NCBI RefSeq assembly: GCF_014652795.1
Contig: NZ_BMZM01000003.1
Location: 558,001-622,000, forward strand
Length of the DNA stretch: 64,000 bases
Direction of reading: 5' to 3'
Source of the DNA: Kushneria pakistanensis
GTDB lineage: Bacteria; Pseudomonadota; Gammaproteobacteria; Pseudomonadales; Halomonadaceae
Below, in pieces: positions 55,607-64,000 of the stretch. The notes below the pieces were generated by a model that saw only the letters and a program-made list of their open reading frames with translations, was not told the origin of the DNA and ran no database searches. Numbering within the stretch: position 1 is the first letter of the stretch; each line of letters opens with the position of its first letter. The position numbers and the translations under genes are program-made.

Positions 55607-56344
55607 TTAATGATGCGTCTGGGTCATTGGAATGCTCCGGCGCCAGCGATGTCCCTGAAGATACTCCAGCGGTTTGAAGCGCTGCTTGTACCCCATTTTC
55701 TGACTTTCGTTGATCCAGTACCCCAGATACACGTGATCAAGCCCCAGCGACTGTGCCTTTCGAATCTGCCAGATGACGGCCCAGCTTCCCAGCGATCGGG
55801 ATCGAAAGGCCTCATCGGGCTCGAAGAAGGTATAGATGGCAGAGAGCCCATGGGTCAGAAAGTCCACTGCTGCCACGGCCAGAAGACGTCCATCCAGTCG
55901 AAATTCGACCAGACGTGAAAAATCGTGTGACGTATTCAAAAAGGCGCGGTACTGCTCGATGGCCGGTGGGTACATCTCGCCATCACTGTGACGCGCCCTG
56001 ATATAGCGCTCATAAAGCGCATAGTGTTCGTCATCAAAACAGGCCGGGCGTTCGACGACTGTCAGATCCTGATTGGCGCGTTCGGTACGCTTGAGCGAGC
56101 GGTCGGGCGTAAAGTCATCGACCGGTACACGCACGGACACGCAGGCATTGCATTCCTGGCAATGTGGTCGGTAAAGGTGCGTGCCACTGCGCCGGAAGCC
56201 CATGAGCGTCAGTGCGCTGTACATGTCATGATCCACGGGCGTATGAGGATCCATGAACAGCGTTGTCGCTTCATGGGCGCCCAGATAGCTACAGCCATGA
56301 GGCTCTGTCAGGAAAAACCGAAGATCCTGAAGGGGGGAATGCAT
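55607..56344 (-). CDS. bpt: Aspartate/glutamate leucyltransferase Bpt
   Basis: Bpt transfers leucine from tRNA to proteins that begin with Asp or Glu, creating N-degrons read by ClpS. The 245-residue protein has the ATE N-terminal domain with CSYLG and the CxxC-like HCQECNACVSVRVP, then GNAT-like RYIRARHSDGEMYPP, and the C-terminal YWINESQKMGYKQRFKPLEYL. The ATG at 56344 gives the usual start (MHSPLQDLRFFLT); longer frame to 56479 overlaps the gap to aat. It pairs with aat 73 bases upstream. Confidence 0.95.
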   Translation of the reverse strand: MHSPLQDLRFFLTEPHGCSYLGAHEATTLFMDPHTPVDHDMYSALTLMGFRRSGTHLYRPHCQECNACVSVRVPVDDFTPDRSLKRTERANQDLTVVERPACFDDEHYALYERYIRARHSDGEMYPPAIEQYRAFLNTSHDFSRLVEFRLDGRLLAVAAVDFLTHGLSAIYTFFEPDEAFRSRSLGSWAVIWQIRKAQSLGLDHVYLGYWINESQKMGYKQRFKPLEYLQGHRWRRSIPMTQTHH

Positions 56345-56417
56345 GCTTGAGTCGTTCAACGGGCGCAACGTCCAATAAAGTGGTCTGGGGCCTGAAGCAT
56401 TAATGATCTGATAACAA

Positions 56418-57107
56418 TTATCGGCGCAATTCCCGGGGTTCTTGAAAAGAAGCGGGTATATAGCGTTCAAGCAGGGCATTGAATTGATGACGCGAGATAT
56501 CCCGAGCCCCCAGGCTGGCCAGGTGCGGCGTATGCATCTGGCAGTCTATCAGTGCCAGATCGTGGTGCTCACACAGCCACTCTACCAGCCGCACCAGCGC
56601 GATCTTGGAGCTGTCGGGACGTATGGAAAACATTGATTCGCCGAAAAATACGCGTCCCAGCATGATGCCGTAAAGTCCGCCCACCAGCGTGTCACCTTCC
56701 CATACCTCGACACTGTGCCCATGGCCCAGCTGATGCATGGCCACATAGGCCTTGATGATGTCGGATGAAATCCATGTGCCTTCCTGCGCTGCCCGCTGAA
56801 CTGCGCACTGTGTCATCACCGCCTCGAATGCCTGATCAAGGGTCGCTGTCATGCCCGAATTGCGAAGCCGTTTGGCCAGACTGCGACGTACGCGAAGTTC
56901 CTCGGGAAACAGGACCATTCTGGGATCAGGCGACCACCAGAGTATGGGGTCGTCCTCATTGAACCACGGAAAAATACCGCGACGATAGGCAGCCAGAAGC
57001 CAGTCAGGTGTGAGATCTCCACCCGCCGCCAGCAAGCCATTGGGCGTTTCAAGCGCGTTATCCAATGCAGGGAATCCAACGGGCCAGGGGGCAAGCCAGT
57101 CAATCAT
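56418..57107 (-). CDS. aat: Leucyl/phenylalanyl-tRNA--protein transferase Aat
   Basis: Aat adds Leu or Phe to proteins starting with Lys or Arg, marking them for ClpS-ClpAP. The 229-residue protein has the family signatures FPALDNALETPNGLLAAGGDL, RRGIFPWFNEDDPILWWSPDPR, HSVEVWEGDTLVGGLYGI and FGESMFS. It is first of aat-bpt-infA on the minus strand, next to clpS-clpA. Confidence 0.96.
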   Translation of the reverse strand: MIDWLAPWPVGFPALDNALETPNGLLAAGGDLTPDWLLAAYRRGIFPWFNEDDPILWWSPDPRMVLFPEELRVRRSLAKRLRNSGMTATLDQAFEAVMTQCAVQRAAQEGTWISSDIIKAYVAMHQLGHGHSVEVWEGDTLVGGLYGIMLGRVFFGESMFSIRPDSSKIALVRLVEWLCEHHDLALIDCQMHTPHLASLGARDISRHQFNALLERYIPASFQEPRELRR

Positions 57108-57175
57108 GGCGGTATCCAGAGGCTGGATGGCATGACCCTGTATATCCGGGTACCTGATAAAACATTCATTATCTC

Positions 57176-57202
57176 TTAAGTTTTAGCCGTGATGGCCGAC
57201 AT
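57176..57202 (+). promoter_or_regulatory. Sigma-28 (FliA)-like promoter of the chemoreceptor gene
   Basis: TTAAGTTT (57176-57183), 11 bases, GCCGACAT (57195-57202) matches the flagellar consensus TAAAGTTT-N11-GCCGATAA at 7 of 8 and 6 of 8 positions with exact spacing. Transcription would start near 57210, about 65 bases before the ATG. Confidence 0.65.
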
Positions 57203-57274
57203 TGGATCGCAGGAAGGTTTGTCGGAACGGACGCTGGCTGCCGAAAAAACATTAACCATTATTGGGTATTTTTC

Positions 57275-59218
57275 ATGGCGGACTATTTTCGACGCATGAG
57301 CATTGGCTCACGTCTGGCGCTGGTTATCGGTCTGGTGGCCATCGCAGGGTTTGTCGCATTAAGCTGGGGATTATCGTCCTCCAGTGCCCGTGCGCTTCGT
57401 GAGCAGGCCACGCACAGCATGAAGCAGCAGACGCAACAGTTTACTGATTCGGTTACCCTTTTCGACCAGAGCCTTCAGCAGCAAAGCGCCCGTTTTTTGA
57501 AGCTGTTTCAGGCTGAAGGCCTGGCCCCGCCCTTTGTACTTGACCCCAGCCGGACCATGGAGGTCAAGTCCAGACAGACGCCACTGCTGATGGATCAGCG
57601 CGGTGTCCTGAACATGGATACCCAGCGCGTGGATGACTTTACGCGTCGCACCAGCACCCCCGTCACACTTTTTGCCCGGACCGGCGATGACTTTGTACGC
57701 GTCAATACATCTGTCATGGACGATCAGGGAGAGCGTGCTGTCGGCACGCTGCTTGATCGTAATTCTGCAAGCTATAGGGCGCTGATGGAAGATCGTGTCT
57801 ATTCCGGTATTGCCACCCTGTTCGGTACCCCCTATATCACCCGCTATGAGCCCATTCATGATGATCGGGGACGTGTCATCGGGGCGAGTTTTATCGGCGT
57901 GGACATCACTGCAGATCTGGAAAGCTTCAAGGCGCGCGTACGGGCGCTGAGTATTGGTGAAAATGGCTACTTCATGATTGTCGATGCCAATACCGGTAGT
58001 GTACTGGCCGGTGGTGACAACGAAGGCGCTGCACTGAATGAGGTGATGAATGTCGAGGGCGAGCCTGCCTTCGCGCCGTTGTTCAAGGGTCAGCAGGGGC
58101 TTTTTGAGTATCAGCAGGCCGGTGCTGACAATGCGCATCGCACCACCTATTTCATGCAGTACCCCGACTGGCACTGGGTCGTGGCCGCCACGGCTATCAA
58201 TGCCGACATCGATGACCAGATTACTGCAGCGCGTAACCGGTTTTTGCTGATTGCACTGGGACTGGCGCTGGTAGCCGCCCTGGGTGTTTACCTCATGATG
58301 CGCCGCAGCTTGAGCAGCCCTCTGGCAAGCGTTCAGGGTATGGCCGGGCATCTGGCCAACGGGGATCTCAGGCAGCGTCTGGACAGCCATCGCAAGGATG
58401 AAATCGGCTCGCTGGTAGGCGCCATGAACGGTATCAGCGATGGCCTGCGCGATATCGTCAGCCGTGTGCGTCAGTCAGTAGAAGGAATCGGTCATGCCTC
58501 CAGCGAGATTGCCAGTGGCAACATGGACCTGTCACGTCGTACCGAAAGCCAGGCAGCAAGCCTTGAGCAAACGGCAGCCAGTATCGAGGAACTGACGGCC
58601 ACCGTGCGTCAGAACACCGAACGTGCCCGTCAGGGCGATGGCATGGCAGAAGACGTAATGGCCTCGGCCAGAGAGGGTCAAAAGCGTCTGGGGCGTGCCA
58701 TGACCACGCTGAGAGACCTGGACGCCACGGCCTCGAAGATGTCGGACATCATCGCCACTATCGATGGTATCGCCTTTCAGACCAATCTGCTGGCACTCAA
58801 TGCCTCGGTCGAGGCGGCACGTGCCGGGGCGCATGGTCGTGGCTTTACCGTGGTAGCCGAGGAGGTCCGGCGTCTGGCGGTTCGCTGTAGCGAGGCTTCA
58901 GCCGATATCGGTCAGCTGATTCGACATACCATCGAAGAAGTCACTACCGGCAATGCTCATATCCAGCAAAGCGGCGAGCAGATCGAGGAGATCACGGCGC
59001 GGATGGAAAAGCTGGGTATCATCGTCAGCGAGATCAGTCGCGCCAGTGACGAGCAGCTTGAAGGTATCGAGCAGGTCAGTAGCGCGCTGGCATCGCTTGA
59101 TGAGACCACGCAGCACAATGCGGCGCTGGTCGAGCAGTCGGCCGCAGCGTCAGGGCATCTGGATGAGCAGGCGCGCAAGCTCAGTGAGGTCGTGCGGGTA
59201 TTCCATCTGCCGGCCTGA
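57275..59218 (+). CDS. Methyl-accepting chemotaxis protein
   Basis: This 647-residue chemoreceptor has two membrane segments (about 14-33 and 323-342) enclosing a periplasmic Cache-type sensor of about 290 residues, a HAMP domain (343-396) and the cytoplasmic signalling domain. The hairpin tip reads IDGIAFQTNLLALNASVEAARAG. Methylation-type helices rich in Glu, Gln and Ala flank it. No C-terminal pentapeptide for CheR docking is seen; it ends VFHLPA. The ligand is unknown. A sigma-28-like promoter upstream places it in the motility regulon. Confidence 0.93.
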   Translation: MADYFRRMSIGSRLALVIGLVAIAGFVALSWGLSSSSARALREQATHSMKQQTQQFTDSVTLFDQSLQQQSARFLKLFQAEGLAPPFVLDPSRTMEVKSRQTPLLMDQRGVLNMDTQRVDDFTRRTSTPVTLFARTGDDFVRVNTSVMDDQGERAVGTLLDRNSASYRALMEDRVYSGIATLFGTPYITRYEPIHDDRGRVIGASFIGVDITADLESFKARVRALSIGENGYFMIVDANTGSVLAGGDNEGAALNEVMNVEGEPAFAPLFKGQQGLFEYQQAGADNAHRTTYFMQYPDWHWVVAATAINADIDDQITAARNRFLLIALGLALVAALGVYLMMRRSLSSPLASVQGMAGHLANGDLRQRLDSHRKDEIGSLVGAMNGISDGLRDIVSRVRQSVEGIGHASSEIASGNMDLSRRTESQAASLEQTAASIEELTATVRQNTERARQGDGMAEDVMASAREGQKRLGRAMTTLRDLDATASKMSDIIATIDGIAFQTNLLALNASVEAARAGAHGRGFTVVAEEVRRLAVRCSEASADIGQLIRHTIEEVTTGNAHIQQSGEQIEEITARMEKLGIIVSEISRASDEQLEGIEQVSSALASLDETTQHNAALVEQSAAASGHLDEQARKLSEVVRVFHLPA

Positions 59219-59232
59219 TATTTCCCCAATTT

Positions 59233-59255
59233 CCCGGCTGCAATTGCCGGGTCTG
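59233..59255 (+). terminator. Possible weak terminator after the chemoreceptor gene
   Basis: CCCGGC (59233-59238), 7-base loop, GCCGGG (59246-59251), then TCTG. The lack of a T-run makes this weak. Confidence 0.35.
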
Positions 59256-59272
59256 TGCCGTACCATCATCTC

Positions 59273-59287
59273 CAGGTATGATACCTG
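59273..59287. promoter_or_regulatory. 15-bp palindrome upstream of ftsK
   Basis: CAGGTAT-G-ATACCTG is an exact palindrome with one central base, 116 bases before the ftsK start. It contains TATGAT, a possible -10. It does not fit the LexA box CTGT-N8-ACAG. Confidence 0.5.
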
Positions 59288-59292
59288 CCTCT

Positions 59293-59324
59293 GGCAGGGT
59301 GTGACTCGATGTCATTACCCTGCC
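59293..59324 (+). promoter_or_regulatory. Hairpin upstream of ftsK
   Basis: GGCAGGGT (59293-59300) pairs with ACCCTGCC (59317-59324), and inside it TGAC (59302-59305) pairs with GTCA (59311-59314), around a TCGAT loop. There is no T-run. It directly follows the 15-bp palindrome. Confidence 0.5.
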
Positions 59325-59402
59325 AATATGCCTTTATCAGGCCTTCGAATGCTTCATCAGGGTACAGCCATAACACTCGCATGAGTGCAGGGGGGATGGC
59401 CG

Positions 59403-62400
59403 TTGAGCGCCAGCAAGACCAGACAATCGCAATCGCAGTCACAGGCGCGCCGCAGCAAAAGCGGTGCCAGCCCGCGAACAACGCGTAAAAGCGCCACCAT
59501 GCAGCGCTCTCGACAGCGTGTGACAAAAGCCCGGGATAACGCCCGCCACTTCAGTGCCAGGCTTCAGGGGGCTGCCAAGGAAGGGGTTGCCATCATCATG
59601 CTGGCGCTTTGCGCCTTTCTGCTGCTGGCGCTTTTCAGCTACATGCCGGCAGACCCCAGCTGGTCGCATAGTGGCCCGGATCAGCAGGTGACCAACTGGA
59701 TGGGACCTGTCGGGGCGTGGCTTTCCGATGTTCTTTATTCCCTGTTTGGTGCCAGTGCGCTCTGGGCGCCCGGCATGCTGGGGCTGGGTGCCTGGCGGTT
59801 GATGCGTGCCCGGGAAGCCCATGTCGTCTGGGACCCCATGGCGCTGGCGGTGCGCGGGGGTGGCCTGCTGCTGGTCATGGTGGCTACCTGCAATGTCGGC
59901 GCGCTGCATTTTCAGGATGCCAGCAGCGATCTGCCCTATGGTTCGGGCGGTATCGTGGGTGAGGGCGTGTCGGCAGCGCTTGCCTCGCTGGTGGGCAAGC
60001 ATGGCACCACGTTGCTGTCGCTGGCGGCCTTCCTTTGTGGCATGCCACTGCTGACCGGCATGTCCTGGTTTTCCATCATTGATGAAATGGGCAACGGCAT
60101 CTGGCGTGGCGTACGCTGGTGCGCGCGTCGCCTAGGGATGGCAGGCGCGCAGATTGGCAGTGCTGGCTCAAGGCTCAGGGAGCGTCGGCGTGAAATGGCG
60201 CAGGAGCGCCGCGAGGCGTATCTCGCTGCCCAGGCAGAAGATGAGTTCGACTTTGGCCATGACGATGACGACCTCGATACCGGCCTGCGAGCAGATGCCG
60301 GGGATGCGCGCCCCCGTCGTGAGCGCAGCAGTATCTTTGCCCGCTTCATGCCAGGGCGTCGCACGCAGGACCATGACGACGAATACCTTGATGATCATGA
60401 CGAGCCAATAGCCTCTGCTCGACATCAGCATGAAAGCGACGCTGATGATGAACAGGTGCCGGTATCCGGCATGCGCACCGGCGATGACGATATCCCCTGG
60501 GAGCAGCCCTGCGAAGCGCCTTCAGGGCGTGATGTGCCGGAGTCCAAAACGACGCCTGCCGAGACGATTACTCCTGCGGCTGACCGGCAAACAGAAAGCG
60601 CTCGCGATACGCTTGCATCTGATGCCATGTCTGACCGGCCGGCTGCCAGTGTCGAGGACGACAAGGCCCGTATGGCGTCGCCTGTGACCTCGACGCCCCC
60701 GGCTGAAGCAGGCGCATCTACACCGGCATCAGACATGGATGAGCCGCTGGTACAGGCGCCGGATGACGGCCGCGATATCGATGAAACACCAGAAAGGCCC
60801 GATGCTTCCGGAATGGCAGAAACCCGCGTAGATGAAGCCCCAGCGCCGGCAGAAGCCTCTCGAGCACCGTCGGAGCCACTTCAGCGTCCCGAGGCATCAG
60901 CATACGATGTTACTCGCAGGCGCATTCCGGAAGTCATTCCCGAGCCGCATCTGGCCGAGGATGACGATGACGGTCAAGCGCCGGGTGCTTCTTCATTTGA
61001 ACCATCCGAGCCAGCACGACATTCGCCACCGCCCTTCGAGAATGTTCACGAGCCCCGCGTGCCTTCGTCAACACCGGGCGCCCCTGTTGCGCCGGTATCA
61101 GACGATATGACTCTGCCCGAGGTAGAAGCGCCTTCCGAGGAGCGTGTGGCACCACTCGTGGATGACATCCAGAGCAGTGATCGACCGGTACTGAGCTGGG
61201 AAGATGATGAGCCCGAGTTCTCGACACCGTTGAGCGCGCGTGAAGAAGACACATCAGAGCCTTCGGCGTCCGTATCCCCTGCGTCAACGCTGACCTTCGA
61301 GGAAGAAGATGATACTCGCAGCGATGCACTGGTGATGCCGGTTCCGCCAGCATCAACCCAGTCACCGCCCGAGACATCAGCACCGATAGCGCCATCGGGA
61401 CATGAGCCGACGGCCGCGCCATCGGATCAACATGATACGAAAGGCGAGTCGCCGGTTAATGATGCTGCGGGTCATGCACCGGCAAGGGCGACGGCAGCAA
61501 CGTCACCCTCTGCATCAGCCCCATCGGCCCCGGTAGCTGATGTCGCTGATCAGGGCGCTGATGAGAACACTGATAATGACAGCAGTGGCCCCACACTCTG
61601 GACGGTGCAGCAGATGCAGACCCAGCGTCCCGTGCATGAGTCTGACGGTGAACCGCTGGGTGAGCTGCCATCGCTGTCGCTTCTGACACCGCCGTCGTCT
61701 CACGAGCCGACCTATACGCCCGAGCAGCTCCAGGACATGGCAGAGCTTCTCGAAGTGCGCCTGCGTGAATACGGCGTCAAGGCCGAAGTTGTCGATACCT
61801 GGCCCGGCCCGGTCATCACACGTTTTGAGATCAAGCCGGCGCCTGGCGTGAAGGTCTCCAAGATCAGTAATCTGGCCAAGGATCTGGCGCGCTCGCTGAT
61901 GGTGAAAAGCGTGCGCGTGGTCGAGATCATTCCAGGCCGCCCAACGGTCGGTATCGAAATTCCCAACCCCAACCGGGCGATGATCCGGCTGCGGGAGGTC
62001 TTTGATTCCGATGTCTATCAGGATGCCAGTTCGCCGGTCACGGTGGCACTGGGACAGGACATCGGCGGCAACCCGGTCGTGGCCAATCTGAACAAGATGC
62101 CGCACCTGCTGGTGGCCGGTACTACCGGCTCGGGTAAATCGGTGGGCGTCAACGCCATGCTGATCTCAATGCTTTTGAAGGCCACGCCTGACGAAGTGCG
62201 CATGATCATGGTCGATCCCAAGATGCTGGAGCTGTCAGTGTATGACGGCATTCCTCATCTGCTGGCCCCGGTCGTGACCGACATGAAGGAAGCGGCCAAC
62301 GCCCTGCGCTGGTGCGTGGCGGAGATGGAGCGTCGCTACAAGCTGATGGCGGCCATGGGCGTGCGTAACCTGGCCGGCTTCAATGCACGTATCGATGAAG

Positions 62401-63158
62401 CCTCCGCCGCCGGCGCCCAGATTGCCGACCCGCTATGGGAGCCGCAGCCCTGGGAGATGCATGAGCAGCCGCCAGTGCTCGAAAAGCTGCCCTATATCGT
62501 GGTGGTGATTGATGAGTTTGCCGACATGTTCATGATCGTGGGCAAAAAGGTTGAAGAGCTGATTGCCCGTATTGCCCAGAAGGCGCGTGCGGCCGGCATT
62601 CACCTGATTCTGGCCACACAGCGTCCCTCGGTGGATGTGGTGACCGGCCTGATCAAGGCCAACATCCCGACGCGCATGGCCTTTCAGGTCTCCTCGCGCA
62701 TCGATTCACGCACGATTCTGGATCAGGGCGGTGCCGAACATCTGCTCGGGCATGGTGACATGCTCTATCTGCCCGCCGGTGCCGGTATCCCGATGCGCGT
62801 GCACGGCGCCTTTGTAGACGATGATGAGGTGCATCGCGTGGTCGATGACTGGAAGCGTCGCGGTGAACCCGAGTATATCGATGAAATTCTCTCCGGCGGC
62901 GTGTCGGCCGATGCCCTGGCAGGACTTGAAGCCGAGGGAGAGGGTAGCGACGATCCGGAGCAGGACGCGCTTTACGATGAAGCAGTGGCCTACGTGACCG
63001 AATCACGTCGCGCATCGATCTCTTCGGTCCAGCGACGTTTCAAGATTGGCTACAATCGCGCCGCCCGACTCGTCGAGGCCATGGAAATGGCCGGCGTGGT
63101 GTCCTCCATGGGCAGTAACGGCGCCAGAGAGGTGCTGGCCTCGCCGCCGGCACACTGA
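59403..63158 (+). CDS. ftsK: DNA translocase FtsK
   Basis: FtsK pumps chromosome ends across the septum and activates XerCD at dif. The 1251-residue protein has a basic Ser/Gln N-terminus, about four membrane segments between 60 and 240, and a long Pro/Ser/Glu/Asp linker (about 270-770). The motor follows, with Walker A GTTGSGKS (Lys912), Walker [13 protein letters not shown] and a C-terminal gamma domain ([31 protein letters not shown]). The start is a TTG at 59403 with AGGGGGG (59389-59395) 7 bases upstream; a GTG at 59385 lacks a ribosome site. Confidence 0.95.
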   Translation: MSASKTRQSQSQSQARRSKSGASPRTTRKSATMQRSRQRVTKARDNARHFSARLQGAAKEGVAIIMLALCAFLLLALFSYMPADPSWSHSGPDQQVTNWMGPVGAWLSDVLYSLFGASALWAPGMLGLGAWRLMRAREAHVVWDPMALAVRGGGLLLVMVATCNVGALHFQDASSDLPYGSGGIVGEGVSAALASLVGKHGTTLLSLAAFLCGMPLLTGMSWFSIIDEMGNGIWRGVRWCARRLGMAGAQIGSAGSRLRERRREMAQERREAYLAAQAEDEFDFGHDDDDLDTGLRADAGDARPRRERSSIFARFMPGRRTQDHDDEYLDDHDEPIASARHQHESDADDEQVPVSGMRTGDDDIPWEQPCEAPSGRDVPESKTTPAETITPAADRQTESARDTLASDAMSDRPAASVEDDKARMASPVTSTPPAEAGASTPASDMDEPLVQAPDDGRDIDETPERPDASGMAETRVDEAPAPAEASRAPSEPLQRPEASAYDVTRRRIPEVIPEPHLAEDDDDGQAPGASSFEPSEPARHSPPPFENVHEPRVPSSTPGAPVAPVSDDMTLPEVEAPSEERVAPLVDDIQSSDRPVLSWEDDEPEFSTPLSAREEDTSEPSASVSPASTLTFEEEDDTRSDALVMPVPPASTQSPPETSAPIAPSGHEPTAAPSDQHDTKGESPVNDAAGHAPARATAATSPSASAPSAPVADVADQGADENTDNDSSGPTLWTVQQMQTQRPVHESDGEPLGELPSLSLLTPPSSHEPTYTPEQLQDMAELLEVRLREYGVKAEVVDTWPGPVITRFEIKPAPGVKVSKISNLAKDLARSLMVKSVRVVEIIPGRPTVGIEIPNPNRAMIRLREVFDSDVYQDASSPVTVALGQDIGGNPVVANLNKMPHLLVAGTTGSGKSVGVNAMLISMLLKATPDEVRMIMVDPKMLELSVYDGIPHLLAPVVTDMKEAANALRWCVAEMERRYKLMAAMGVRNLAGFNARIDEASAAGAQIADPLWEPQPWEMHEQPPVLEKLPYIVVVIDEFADMFMIVGKKVEELIARIAQKARAAGIHLILATQRPSVDVVTGLIKANIPTRMAFQVSSRIDSRTILDQGGAEHLLGHGDMLYLPAGAGIPMRVHGAFVDDDEVHRVVDDWKRRGEPEYIDEILSGGVSADALAGLEAEGEGSDDPEQDALYDEAVAYVTESRRASISSVQRRFKIGYNRAARLVEAMEMAGVVSSMGSNGAREVLASPPAH

Positions 63159-63167
63159 CGGCACTGT

Positions 63168-63193
63168 CTCGCTGAATCTTAAGTTTCAGCGAG
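63168..63193 (+). repeat. Hairpin between ftsK and lolA
   Basis: CTCGCTGAA (63168-63176) and TTCAGCGAG (63185-63193) form a 9-bp perfect stem with an 8-base loop and no T-run. It lies 9 bases after the ftsK stop and 80 bases before lolA, and may mark an RNA processing or stability site. Confidence 0.55.
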
Positions 63194-63273
63194 GCGGATG
63201 ATAGAACCTGCCGCCCGGTGGCAGGTCAAAGGGACACCACGGCACGCTCTGCCAACAAGGACAGGATGTTTTG

Positions 63274-63936
63274 ATGACACTGATGACTCATGGCCGTAAA
63301 AGCCTCGCCCGTACACTGGGTCTGACCGGCGCTGCTCTCATGGCGGCCTGCATGACACTGCCGGCCCAGGCGGCCTCCAGCGATGCCGAACGACTGACGT
63401 CACTGCTGCAACCGCTCAAGACCTATTCGGCCGATTTCAATCAGCAGGTCGCCAGCGGTGGCGGCAGCCTGCAGGATGCCAGCGGCCATATGTGGCTCTC
63501 GCGTCCCGGGCGCTTCAACTGGGAAGTCTCCGACCCCTATCGCCAGACCGTGGTCTCCGACGGGCAAAAGGTTTATCTCTATGACCCCGATCTCGAGCAG
63601 GTGAGCATTCGCCCGCTGGATCAGCGCGTGACCCATACGCCGGCACTGCTGCTCTCCGGTCAGGCCAGCGAACTGACCGAGAACTACAATGTGTCGCGTC
63701 GCCAGCAGGGGACCACCGAGTTCTTTGCGCTCTCACCGCGCTCCAATGACATCCTGTTCGAATCGCTGGAGCTGGTGTTCAACAATGAGCGACTTTCGGG
63801 CATCGATCTGACCGATGGCACCGGCCAGCGTACGGAAATCTCGTTTCGCAATATCGAGGTCAATCCCGATATCAGCGCCTCGCAGTTTCAGTTCGAGATC
63901 CCTGAAGGGGCTGACGTGATGCGCGAAGGCAACTGA
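63274..63936 (+). CDS. lolA: Outer membrane lipoprotein carrier protein LolA
   Basis: LolA carries lipoproteins across the periplasm from LolCDE to LolB. The 220-residue protein has a signal peptide ending AQAAS, then LTSLLQPLKTYSADFNQQV, the GHMWLSRPGRFNWEV strand and the VVSDGQKVYLYDPDLEQVSI block. An in-frame TTG at 63271 precedes the ATG; AGGA 7 bases upstream favours 63274. It follows ftsK in the conserved ftsK-lolA order. Confidence 0.95.
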   Translation: MTLMTHGRKSLARTLGLTGAALMAACMTLPAQAASSDAERLTSLLQPLKTYSADFNQQVASGGGSLQDASGHMWLSRPGRFNWEVSDPYRQTVVSDGQKVYLYDPDLEQVSIRPLDQRVTHTPALLLSGQASELTENYNVSRRQQGTTEFFALSPRSNDILFESLELVFNNERLSGIDLTDGTGQRTEISFRNIEVNPDISASQFQFEIPEGADVMREGN

Positions 63937-63993
63937 TTGATATCGCGTTATCTGCCATGATGAGGGCATGACCCGCAAGGAGGTGCCTTCCTC

Positions 63994-64000
63994 ATGAGTG
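63994..64000 (+). CDS. Start of a further gene (5' end only)
   Basis: ATGAGTG at the window edge is preceded by AAGGAGGTG at 63978-63986, a near-perfect ribosome site. From the usual ftsK-lolA-rarA order this could be rarA, but only two codons are visible and the identity is an inference. Confidence 0.4.

Noticed and set aside
59273-59287. LexA box at ftsK
   Set aside because: The palindrome CAGGTATGATACCTG does not contain CTGT-N8-ACAG.

Overview
The window looks like a stretch of chromosomal core genome from a moderately GC-rich gammaproteobacterium. Protein sequences and gene order point to Halomonadaceae (Halomonas/Kushneria-like); this is an inference from family resemblance, not a database result. 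Genes are tightly packed on both strands and many overlap by ATGA or GTGA. I see no tRNA, rRNA, CRISPR array, insertion sequence, prophage or integrase.

Layout. 1-3.9 kb holds a truncated tautomerase-family gene, a DUF4385 gene, a lytic transglycosylase, and a protealysin-type M4 protease overlapping its emfourin-type inhibitor. 3.9-6.7 kb is the EF-P module: epmB divergent from efp-epmA. 6.8-10.3 kb is a three-subunit flavin/cytochrome c dehydrogenase. 10.4-14.1 kb holds a YciI-like protein, psd, a two-domain sulfurtransferase and an NCS2 purine permease. 14.1-30.7 kb is a conserved housekeeping block: rsgA/orn/queG, then nnr-tsaE-amiB-mutL-miaA-hfq-hflX-hflK-hflC-hisZ-purA. 30.9-36.9 kb is a SUF iron-sulphur operon with its Rrf2 regulator. 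37-42 kb holds a SanA-like protein, an unknown gene, rimK with a retropepsin-like partner and a DUF3549 gene, and yqcC plus a gamma-glutamylcyclotransferase. 42.1-44.5 kb is an envelope group (ompW, lpxR, slyB). 44.7-50.7 kb, all on the minus strand, is rluE-nudJ-mnmA-hflD-purB-roxA-GNAT, divergent from icd. 52.4-57.1 kb groups clpS-clpA with infA, bpt and aat, i.e. the N-degron pathway. 57.3-64 kb holds a chemoreceptor, ftsK, lolA and the first bases of another gene.

How the genes connect. EpmA and EpmB modify EF-P on Lys34. The SUF genes build Fe-S clusters used by EpmB and QueG here, among others. Aat and Bpt tag N-termini that ClpS delivers to ClpA. HflK and HflC modulate the FtsH protease. 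MnmA, QueG, RluE, MiaA, TsaE and RoxA tune tRNA, rRNA and the ribosome. FtsK, AmiB, MltB-like, SanA-like and LolA serve division and the envelope.

No clearly new multi-gene system is evident. The most interesting non-coding signals are: an IscR-type-1-like operator over the -10 box of the suf regulator promoter; a sigma-28-like promoter before the chemoreceptor; a dyad with 31-bp spacing around the ompW promoter; a long hairpin before efp; an lpxR leader whose start codon can pair with its own upstream sequence; a 15-bp palindrome plus hairpin upstream of ftsK; an 11-mer shared by two intergenic regions; and a bidirectional terminator written across two stop codons at 37.83 kb.
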